A stretch of DNA of 64,000 bases from Flavobacterium indicum GPTSA100-9 = DSM 17447 (GTDB taxonomy: Bacteria > Bacteroidota > Bacteroidia > Flavobacteriales > Flavobacteriaceae), in contig NC_017025.1 in assembly GCF_000455605.1 (NCBI RefSeq), positions 2,728,001 through 2,792,000 of the forward strand, given 5' to 3'. Numbering within the stretch: the stretch's first letter is position 1; each line of letters begins with the position of its first letter. This document shows, piece by piece, positions 18,507 through 25,351 of this stretch. The notes below the pieces were generated by a model, which was given only the letters and a program-made list of their open reading frames with translations, searched no databases and was not told the origin of the DNA. The translations under genes were made by a program, and so were the position numbers.

Positions 18507-19193
18507 ATGAATATACAAATAATTGCTTTCGACGCCGACGACACTTTATGGCATAACGAACCTTATTTCGATGAGGCACAAGATCGTTTTTGTGAATTGT
18601 TTCAAAATTATGCTTCTAAACAAGAATTATTAAGTTTAATTCTGAATCATCAAGTAAAAAATTTACCCATATATGGTTTTGGAATCAAAGCCTTTACCTT
18701 ATCCATGATGGAAGCGGCGTTACAACTTACCAATCATCAATTAAACGGTAAGACTATGGAATTAATTATTCAAATTGGTAAAGATTTACTCTTAAAACCT
18801 GTTGAATTACTTCCTGAAGTCGAAGAAGTTTTGACCGCTTTGAAAGGAAAATACAAATTAATTGTAGCCACAAAGGGAGATTTGAAAGACCAACATAGAA
18901 AATTACACGATTCGGGTTTAGGCCATTATTTCCACCATATTGAAGTAATGAGCGATAAAACGGAAATGGATTATGAAAAAATGTTAAAGCGTTTAGACAT
19001 CCAACCTCAAGACTTTTTAATGATCGGAAATTCTTTAAAATCAGATGTGTTGCCTGTATTAAACTTAGGCGGACATGCCGTTCATATTCCGTATCACACT
19101 ACTTGGGAATATGAAAAGATAGATTTTGAAATTCAACATACCAATTTCAAAGCCGTGGAACATATTAATGAAATTTTGAATCTTTTAGTATGA
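18507..19193 (+). CDS. HAD-superfamily hydrolase (YjjG-like)
   Basis: 228 residues. Motif I is FDADDTLW (nucleophile Asp near residue 8). Motif II is IVATKGDL, and motif IV is MIGNSLKSDVLPVLNLG, which matches phosphoglycolate phosphatase/YjjG-type HAD enzymes with a helical cap. The substrate cannot be told; nucleotide or sugar phosphates are usual. Its stop overlaps the start of the next gene by 4 bases, so it is coupled to the CatA-like gene. Confidence 0.88.
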   Translation: MNIQIIAFDADDTLWHNEPYFDEAQDRFCELFQNYASKQELLSLILNHQVKNLPIYGFGIKAFTLSMMEAALQLTNHQLNGKTMELIIQIGKDLLLKPVELLPEVEEVLTALKGKYKLIVATKGDLKDQHRKLHDSGLGHYFHHIEVMSDKTEMDYEKMLKRLDIQPQDFLMIGNSLKSDVLPVLNLGGHAVHIPYHTTWEYEKIDFEIQHTNFKAVEHINEILNLLV

Positions 19194-19810
19194 AAAAACT
19201 AGATTTAGAAAACTGGAACAGAAAAGGTCATTTCGAATTTTTTACACAATTTGAAGAACCCTTTTTTGGTATTACAGCTCCTGTTGAAGTTGCAACTGCC
19301 TATGAACACGCAAAAAATGCAGAAATTCCATTTTTTATCTATTACTTACACAAAATACTTGCTGCAGTCAATACAATTGAGAATTTTAAATACCGAATTC
19401 AAGACAATCAAGTTTTCATTCACGATAAAATTGACACCTCGGCAACCATAATGCGAGAAGACAAAACATTTGGTTTTTCGTATATAGAATACCATCCAGA
19501 TTTACTCATTTTTAAAGAAATTGCCTTAAAAGAAATTGCGCGAATTCAAAACACAACAGGAATAATTACAAGAGAATATCCAGAAAATATAATTCATTTT
19601 TCAGCAATTCCTTGGTTAAATTTTACCGGATTAACACACGCAAGAAGTTTTACTTGGCCCGACAGTTGCCCGAAAATTTCAGTGGGTAAAATCTTTGAAG
19701 AAAATGGAATACAAAAAATGAACGTGTCGGTAACAGTACATCATGGGCTAATGGACGGATATCATGTAAGCTTGTTTTTTGAAGAATTACAGAACCAATT
19801 AAACCGTTAA
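19190..19810 (+). CDS. CatA-like O-acetyltransferase family protein
   Basis: 206 residues, slightly shorter than the ~215 of type A chloramphenicol acetyltransferases. The catalytic histidine motif is present as VHHGLMDGYHVSLF, and the domain begins with the usual W-N-R-K-x-H-F-E-F. WLNFTGLTHAR replaces the substrate-contact region of true CAT enzymes. In flavobacteria such chromosomal genes are housekeeping-linked homologues of unknown substrate, so drug resistance should not be assumed. It overlaps the HAD gene by 4 bases. Confidence 0.8.
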   Translation: MKKLDLENWNRKGHFEFFTQFEEPFFGITAPVEVATAYEHAKNAEIPFFIYYLHKILAAVNTIENFKYRIQDNQVFIHDKIDTSATIMREDKTFGFSYIEYHPDLLIFKEIALKEIARIQNTTGIITREYPENIIHFSAIPWLNFTGLTHARSFTWPDSCPKISVGKIFEENGIQKMNVSVTVHHGLMDGYHVSLFFEELQNQLNR

Positions 19811-19857
19811 AATCAATTGTACTCTTTGAATTTTGTCATTAAACTTGACTAATAAAC

Positions 19858-20760
19858 ATGTATTCCATTGCTTATCATCCTATTTACAAACATCCACTTC
19901 CCGAAGGGCATCGATTCCCTATGATTAAATACGAATTGTTACCCCAACAATTACTTTATGAAGGAACAGTGGTTGATCGTCAATTTTTCTCTCCCGAATT
20001 ACCTAATTTAGAGGATATTATTGCCGTTCATGATAAAAAATATGTACAACAACTGCTTGATTTAACACTTGATCCCAGAGCAGTTAGAAAAATAGGATTT
20101 CCTCTTTCTTCAGAATTAATTGAACGTGAATTTCGATTAGCCCAAGGAACCATTGAAGGTGCCAAAAATGCATGTATAGATAAAATTGCATTTAATATTG
20201 CTGGAGGAACACATCATGCCTATTCCAATCGTGGAGAAGCATTTTGTTTGTTGAATGATCAGGCTATTGCTGCACAATATTTATTAAATCAAAAGCTTGC
20301 CAAGCAAATTTTAATCATTGATTTAGATGTACATCAAGGAAATGGAACTGCAGAAATTTTTCAAAATAACCCTCGCGTATTTACTTTTTCTGTTCATGGA
20401 AAATCCAATTATCCGTTCAAAAAAGAACAATCTGATTTAGATATTGCACTACCCGACCAGACGTCAGATGCCGATTATTTGGCATTAATTTCAAAAGAAA
20501 TACCAAAACTAATTCAACAAGTGCAACCCGATTTTATTTTTTATTTGAGTGGCGTAGACATTTTAGCAACAGATAAATTAGGCAAATTAGGCTGTACCAT
20601 CAATGGCTGTAAAGAACGAGACGTAATCGTTTTTGAAAACTGTTTGAAATTTCAAATACCCGTTCAAGTTAGCATGGGTGGTGGCTATTCTCCAGATATA
20701 AAAACCATCATTGAAGCACATGCGAATACCTATCGTGTGGCAAATTCCCTATTTATTTAA
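19858..20760 (+). CDS. Histone-deacetylase family amidohydrolase
   Basis: 300 residues. Zinc-dependent deacylase fold with the HDAC signatures: GGTHHAYSNRGEAFCLLND (paired catalytic histidines), LIIDLDVHQGNGTAEIF (metal-binding Asp and His), and SGVDILATDKLGKLG with VSMGGGYS at the end. Bacterial members act on acetylpolyamines, acetoin-type substrates or acetylated proteins; the substrate cannot be chosen from sequence alone. It is the last gene of the HAD-CatA-like unit, 48 bases downstream. Confidence 0.88.
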   Translation: MYSIAYHPIYKHPLPEGHRFPMIKYELLPQQLLYEGTVVDRQFFSPELPNLEDIIAVHDKKYVQQLLDLTLDPRAVRKIGFPLSSELIEREFRLAQGTIEGAKNACIDKIAFNIAGGTHHAYSNRGEAFCLLNDQAIAAQYLLNQKLAKQILIIDLDVHQGNGTAEIFQNNPRVFTFSVHGKSNYPFKKEQSDLDIALPDQTSDADYLALISKEIPKLIQQVQPDFIFYLSGVDILATDKLGKLGCTINGCKERDVIVFENCLKFQIPVQVSMGGGYSPDIKTIIEAHANTYRVANSLFI

Positions 20761-20796
20761 AAAGCCCATCAACAAATGCCGATGGACTTTCTAATT

Positions 20797-21120
20797 TTAC
20801 TTACCAAGAAGAAGTAATTCATTAGCAACCACTTCGGTTACAAAACGTTTATTCCCGTCTTTATCCTCATAACTTCGGTGTGTGAGTTTACCTTCAATCG
20901 CAATTTCTTTTCCTTTGGTTACAAAACGTTCGATAATTTCTGCCGTTTTACCCCAAGCGGAAATACGATGCCATTCGGTTTTTTCGACTTTGTCTCCATT
21001 ATCACGATAATAAACTTCATTCGTAGCTAAAGTAATATTAGCTAATTTTTTTCCTCCTTCAAGGTTTTTGATTTCTGGGTCTTGCCCAACGTGTCCGATT
21101 AATTGTACTGAATTTTTCAT
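20797..21120 (-). CDS. ssb: Single-stranded DNA-binding protein, short paralogue 1
   Basis: 107 residues. A complete OB fold (MKNSVQLIGHVGQDPEIK, TEWHRISAWGKTAEI, GKLTHRSYEDKDGNKRFVTEV). It stops at NELLLLGK, right after the last strand. The usual Gly/Pro-rich linker and acidic DIPF-like tip, which recruit repair and replication partners, are missing. This suggests an accessory SSB rather than the main replicative one. A closely similar paralogue lies 100 bases upstream on the same strand. Confidence 0.9.
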   Translation of the reverse strand: MKNSVQLIGHVGQDPEIKNLEGGKKLANITLATNEVYYRDNGDKVEKTEWHRISAWGKTAEIIERFVTKGKEIAIEGKLTHRSYEDKDGNKRFVTEVVANELLLLGK

Positions 21121-21150
21121 GGCGTATAAAAATTATTATGGTAATTAAAT

Positions 21151-21217
21151 TTTGATATAGATATAGATATTGATATTTAATTTTGATATTGAAATTGTTA
21201 TTGCTATTGTTATTGAA
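21151..21217. repeat. Degenerate 6-bp tandem repeat between the two ssb genes
   Basis: The spacer is built of variants of GATATA, TTGATA and TTGTTA (for example GATATAGATATAGATATTGA, later GTTATTGCTATTGTTATTG). No promoter box is clear inside it. It fills most of the 100-base gap between the ssb paralogues. Confidence 0.6.
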
Positions 21218-21219
21218 AA

Positions 21220-21540
21220 TTATTTCCCCAACAACATCAATTCATTCACATTTATCTCAGTGACATAACGCTTATTCCCGTCTTTATCCTCATAACTTTT
21301 GTGTGTTAATTTACCTTCAACGGCTACTTCTTTCCCTTTATTTACATATTTTTCGATAATTTCTGCTATTTTACCCCAAGCACTTACACGATGCCATTCG
21401 GTTTGTTCTATTTTTTCTTTTTTATCATTATAGTAAAAATCATTGGTTGCGATTGTAAGCGTAGCCACTTTTTTACCATTTACTAATTTGATTTCAGGTT
21501 CTTGACCTACATGTCCGATTAATTGTACTCTGTTTTTCAT
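21220..21540 (-). CDS. ssb: Single-stranded DNA-binding protein, short paralogue 2
   Basis: 106 residues from MKNRVQLIGHVG. An upstream in-frame start adding MNFYKLKLYIRL is possible, but the conserved N-terminus and match to the paralogue favour 21540. The OB fold is complete (TEWHRVSAWGKIAEI, GKLTHKSYEDKDGNKRYVTE) and ends NELMLLGK, again without linker or acidic tail. Most positions are identical to paralogue 1, so the pair is a tandem duplication. Confidence 0.9.
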   Translation of the reverse strand: MKNRVQLIGHVGQEPEIKLVNGKKVATLTIATNDFYYNDKKEKIEQTEWHRVSAWGKIAEIIEKYVNKGKEVAVEGKLTHKSYEDKDGNKRYVTEINVNELMLLGK

Positions 21541-21717
21541 AAGGCGTATATATAATTTAAGTTTATAAAAATTCAAATCCTATGTTCGATTTGATGTTGC
21601 AAAGATGAAACACACTTCAAAAAGTATTCGGTAATTAGTTGTTTAATTTCGGTTGTAGTCGTTTGTTGTCATTTACAAGCGAAATATTTTCTTATATTTA
21701 CAAAAACAAAATGAAAC

Positions 21718-22200
21718 ATGAAAAACCTATTCTCAATTCTAACCCTTTTTATTTTTGGTAGTATTTTTAGCCAAAACACCTTACATTATAATGATGAAAA
21801 AGGAAGTCCGAAAGCAACTTTACAAGACATTCAATGGTTTCAGGGCATTTGGAAAGGTCAAGATGGCAATACCTTTTCAGAAGAAATTTGGAGTGCTCCA
21901 GGAGGAAAAACCATGCATTTTTCATTTAAAATGTGGAATGAGAACGAAGTAATTTTTTATGAAATAGGTCATGTAGTTGAAAAAGACAAATCCTTAGAGT
22001 TGCAAATCAAACATTTTGATAAAGATTTAAAAGGTTGGGAAAAACAAGAGGAAAGTGAAAATTTCAAATTGGTTAAAATTGACAAAAATCGCATCTATTT
22101 TGATAAAATCACGTATGAAAAAATAAGTGATCAAGAAATGAATGTATATGTTTATGATGAAGAATCAAAACGTGAATTACAATTTAATTTAAAAAAGTAA
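21718..22200 (+). CDS. Secreted DUF6265-like protein
   Basis: 160 residues with a signal peptide (MKNLFSILTLFIFGSIFSQ). The mature part carries LQDIQWFQGIWKGQ and SAPGGKTMHFSFKMW, a pattern of the DUF6265 family: small periplasmic beta-barrel-like proteins of unknown function. It is the first gene of a tightly spaced operon (next start 1 base after its stop). Confidence 0.72.
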   Translation: MKNLFSILTLFIFGSIFSQNTLHYNDEKGSPKATLQDIQWFQGIWKGQDGNTFSEEIWSAPGGKTMHFSFKMWNENEVIFYEIGHVVEKDKSLELQIKHFDKDLKGWEKQEESENFKLVKIDKNRIYFDKITYEKISDQEMNVYVYDEESKRELQFNLKK

Positions 22201-22201
22201 A

Positions 22202-22549
22202 ATGAAATCGTGTTTAGAATGTGGTGAAAAAATTGTGGGCAGAGAAGATAAAAAATTCTGTTCTGATGGTTGTAGAAACAGCTATAACAATAAAATGAAC
22301 AAAGACCACACCAATTTAATGCGTAACATCAACAATAGATTACGTAAAAATTATAGAATATTAACCGAATTAAATCCGGAAGGCAAAACTAAAACAACGA
22401 GAAATAAATTACTAAGTAAAGGATTTGATTTTGAATTCCTTACCTCTATCTATAAAACTAAAACAGGCAACACCTATTATTTTGTCTACGATTATGGATA
22501 TATGGAGTTAGAAAACGAGCAATATATTTTAGTTAAAAAAGAAAATTAA
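22202..22549 (+). CDS. Zinc-ribbon protein (DUF2116-like)
   Basis: 115 residues. The N-terminus has a Cys4 zinc ribbon (CLECGEKIVGREDKKFCSDGC), followed by a basic, Asn-rich part (RNINNRLRKNYRIL). The C-terminal half (FLTSIYKTKTGNTYYFVYDYGYM) is characteristic of a small flavobacterial family. Possibly nucleic-acid binding; function unknown. It sits between and almost touches both neighbours. Confidence 0.78.
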   Translation: MKSCLECGEKIVGREDKKFCSDGCRNSYNNKMNKDHTNLMRNINNRLRKNYRILTELNPEGKTKTTRNKLLSKGFDFEFLTSIYKTKTGNTYYFVYDYGYMELENEQYILVKKEN

Positions 22550-23353
22550 ATGAATATTTCCCTATTAGGTTGTGGATGGTTAGGTTTACCTTTAGCTCAA
22601 CATCTTATTGCAACTGGTCATGTAGTTAAAGGCAGTACTACTTCAATTGATAAAAAAGAGGTTCTAAAATCGATTTCAATTGAACCGTTTTTAATTGTAT
22701 TAAAGGAAGACAAATTTGAAGGAGATATGAGCAATTTTCTTCATCAATCAGAAATACTTATCATTGATATCCCTCCTAAATTAAGAGGATTAGTGAAAGA
22801 AAATTTTGTTCAAAAAATAAAAAATTTAATTCCCTATATCGAGCAAAGTACAATTAAAAAAGTACTTTTTATAAGTTCCACTTCTGTCTATGCCGACACT
22901 GAAAATTTACCATACATAACTGAAGAAACCATTCCAAATCCTGATACTGAAAGTGGCAAACAATTATATGAAGTAGAACAACTACTTCAAAACAACAACA
23001 AATTTGAAACGACTATTCTTCGTTTTGGAGGATTAATTGGCGTGAATAGAAATCCGATTAACATGTTGGCTGGAAGAACGGATGTAGCCAATCCAGAGGC
23101 TCCAATAAATTTTATACATCAAACTGATTGCATTGGCGTTATCGAAGCCATACTTAATCAAAACAGTTGGAATGAAATTTACAATGCTGTTGGTTTAGAT
23201 CATATTCTAAGAAAAGAGTATTATACTTCTAAAGCAAAAGAATTAGGCTTAACTCCTCCGCAATTTAACTATGAAAACACCAGTGTTGGAAAATATGTTT
23301 TGAATGCAAAAATTAAAAATAAATTAGGCTATACTTTTAAAGTTGAAGCATAA
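22550..23353 (+). CDS. NAD(P)-binding Rossmann/SDR-like protein (YeeZ-like)
   Basis: 267 residues. The N-terminus (MNISLLGCGWLGLPLAQHL) is a Rossmann motif with GCGWLG, typical of the YeeZ/NAD-dependent epimerase-like group. ISSTSVYAD in the middle and a GGLIGVNRNPINMLAG segment follow. The YxxxK pair of classical SDRs is in QLYEVEQLL-like sequence and is not convincing, so a redox reaction is not certain. It starts on the base after the zinc-ribbon stop. Confidence 0.8.
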   Translation: MNISLLGCGWLGLPLAQHLIATGHVVKGSTTSIDKKEVLKSISIEPFLIVLKEDKFEGDMSNFLHQSEILIIDIPPKLRGLVKENFVQKIKNLIPYIEQSTIKKVLFISSTSVYADTENLPYITEETIPNPDTESGKQLYEVEQLLQNNNKFETTILRFGGLIGVNRNPINMLAGRTDVANPEAPINFIHQTDCIGVIEAILNQNSWNEIYNAVGLDHILRKEYYTSKAKELGLTPPQFNYENTSVGKYVLNAKIKNKLGYTFKVEA

Positions 23354-23383
23354 AAAAACCACTTCGTTTGAAGTGGTTTTTTA
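23352..23383. terminator. Bidirectional terminator
   Basis: 11-bp stem AAAACCACTTC / GAAGTGGTTTT with loop GTTT, flanked by A and T runs. It ends the operon at 23353 and also the minus-strand operon ending at 23405. Confidence 0.85.
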
Positions 23384-23404
23384 TTATTATAAGAACTATA
23401 TTTA

Positions 23405-24712
23405 CTATTGTCCTATTACTTTAACATTATCAACTTCCCAAGATGCAGCGCCTGCAGTTGTAGAAGTATATTTAAATGCAACTCTAAAGTTTGAATTTCC
23501 TGTATATGCAGTAATATCTAAAGCACCGGAAGAAGTCCAAGGTGTAAAGCTACCACTTGTCCATACTGGGAAATTAGCTGCTGTTAATTGTGTCCAAGTA
23601 GCGGTACTTGGCGCACTAGTTCCATCATAATTTGTAGATACCCATACCGTTAAAGCAGGTCCGCTAAAACGAGTACTTGTTTCAAAAGTTAAAATACCAT
23701 TAGTTACATTTGACAAATTAATAGCAGGAGAAATTAACCAATCTTCATTATTCTGATTTCCACCACTAAATCCATTCATTAAAGCACAAGGTGCAGGATT
23801 ACCAAATGTAGTTGTACCCCAAACTTGAGCCCCCACAACATTTTGTTTCACCCAATTAGGGAAATTTGTTGTGAAAGGTTCTTCAAATAAAGGAACAATT
23901 CTTGGGCTTGTTAATTGAACATCATTTAATGTACGAATCATGAATTGATAATCGCTTCCATATTTAGTTAATACTCCACGGATTTTACCATTTCCATTTG
24001 GAATTGAGTTAGCTGCAAAATTTGCAAATTCACTCACACGTACAATAATAGAATTTCCTGCTACATCTTTAATAATATGATTGGTAGCACCTCCTAAATT
24101 ATTTAATGTAGGATCAAAATATTTTTTTCCTAAAGATTCGTCTGCAAATTGCACATTAGAGAACTCAATTAATTTATGCATATTCGCATTGTTTTTAGCT
24201 GCAGCAATACTTAAATTATTTACAAGAGTTGACTCATCAACTTTATCACAACCTCTTTTTACTACCTCTTCATATTCTACACCTGAAACTCTACCAATTT
24301 GAGTAGCATTGTATAAATTTCCTATTTCAAAAGAAGCCGTTTGTGAATTATTAGCAAAATATCTATCTTTTAATTTAATAAATACTTTTCTTCCTGGTTC
24401 ATATTTAGTGTATAAATTATACGCATCAATAGGCATAGTAAAACCTGTAGCTCCATCAGTAGAAACCATAGAAATAGACTTATAGAAGTTTCCTCCTTCG
24501 TCACTTGAAGTTACATAAGCTTCAATAACATCGTCGTTCGTGTATTGTTGAGCCGTTCCAGTAGCCATAGCTTTAACATCAACTACTTGTTTTGTTACAG
24601 TTAAATCTGAACATTCACCTGATAAATCTGGCGCTCCATAATTATCTGTATTTACACAACCAAACAAAGTTGCAGTAAGAGCTGCCGTTAATAAAAATTT
24701 AATATTTTTCAT
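23405..24712 (-). CDS. DUF5689 lipoprotein with C-terminal choice-of-anchor J domain
   Basis: 435 residues with a lipoprotein signal (TATLFGCVNTD; Cys19). Residues ~40-250 match DUF5689 (EAYVTSSDEGGNFYKSISM, KVFIKLKDRYF), an OB-like binding module of Bacteroidota surface lipoproteins. Residues ~285-435 form a jelly-roll of the choice-of-anchor J type (FTTNFPNWV, NEDWLISPAINLS, WEVDNVKVIG). It is the last of three genes with a TonB receptor and a second jelly-roll lipoprotein. A substrate-binding partner of the receptor is the likely role. Confidence 0.82.
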   Translation of the reverse strand: MKNIKFLLTAALTATLFGCVNTDNYGAPDLSGECSDLTVTKQVVDVKAMATGTAQQYTNDDVIEAYVTSSDEGGNFYKSISMVSTDGATGFTMPIDAYNLYTKYEPGRKVFIKLKDRYFANNSQTASFEIGNLYNATQIGRVSGVEYEEVVKRGCDKVDESTLVNNLSIAAAKNNANMHKLIEFSNVQFADESLGKKYFDPTLNNLGGATNHIIKDVAGNSIIVRVSEFANFAANSIPNGNGKIRGVLTKYGSDYQFMIRTLNDVQLTSPRIVPLFEEPFTTNFPNWVKQNVVGAQVWGTTTFGNPAPCALMNGFSGGNQNNEDWLISPAINLSNVTNGILTFETSTRFSGPALTVWVSTNYDGTSAPSTATWTQLTAANFPVWTSGSFTPWTSSGALDITAYTGNSNFRVAFKYTSTTAGAASWEVDNVKVIGQ

Positions 24713-24718
24713 AGCGTA

Positions 24719-25339
24719 TTAATTGTCTTGTTTAAAGAAAATAAAGTCATCCACTTGGAACGCACCATCTAAAGTAGTATCAGTACCCGATCCTTTAAAT
24801 TTAAATGCGATGTGTGCTTTACCAGTATAATTTGATAAATCGATTTTACTAGATTTGAATTCATACCAAGCTACACTTTTAGTTGGAATATTAGCTTGTG
24901 CAGTAATATCAGTCCAAGTAGCTGTAGCAAAGTTAGTTCCATCATAGTCAAATGAAATTAACACTTTTAAAGAATTTCCTTCAGCATCTACATCTAAATG
25001 ATGTTGCGCTACTTTAAATGCTATTCCAGCATTAGGATTGGCATCTAAATCCAATTCTGGAGAAATCAACCACGCTAAATTAACAGCAGCTCCAGATCCA
25101 AAAGCACTGAATTCAGCATATCCATTTCCGCTAAAAGTTTTTTCTCTCCATTTCCATGTACCTACTTCATTATAATTAACCCATCCAGTAATATCCAAAT
25201 CAGTATTGTTAGTAGCTGATTGAAAATCTTCTTTCATGATGGTAGTTGTCACCTTTGGAAGTGCTGTATCGTCAACTTCGCAACCAAAAGTAATTAGTGC
25301 AAACGCAGCTAATGTTGTTTTTAAAATGTTTTTTTTCAT
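24719..25339 (-). CDS. Choice-of-anchor J domain lipoprotein
   Basis: 206 residues with a lipoprotein signal (LITFGCEVDD; Cys20). The mature protein is one jelly-roll domain (MKEDFQSATNNTDLDITGW, LAWLISPELDLD, DGAFQVDDFIFFK), homologous to the C-terminal part of its neighbour. Such domains bind carbohydrate or other ligands at the cell surface. It lies 6 bases from the DUF5689 gene and 12 from the receptor, a three-gene operon. Confidence 0.8.
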   Translation of the reverse strand: MKKNILKTTLAAFALITFGCEVDDTALPKVTTTIMKEDFQSATNNTDLDITGWVNYNEVGTWKWREKTFSGNGYAEFSAFGSGAAVNLAWLISPELDLDANPNAGIAFKVAQHHLDVDAEGNSLKVLISFDYDGTNFATATWTDITAQANIPTKSVAWYEFKSSKIDLSNYTGKAHIAFKFKGSGTDTTLDGAFQVDDFIFFKQDN

Positions 25340-25351
25340 AATGCAATTTTT

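Noticed and set aside
19190..19810. Acquired chloramphenicol resistance
   Set aside because: The catalytic motif is present, but the gene lies in a chromosomal operon with no mobile-element signs and differs in the substrate region.
23343..23630. A 95-codon plus-strand ORF opposite the DUF5689 gene
   Set aside because: It is antisense to a clear lipoprotein gene, crosses its terminator and has no protein-like features.
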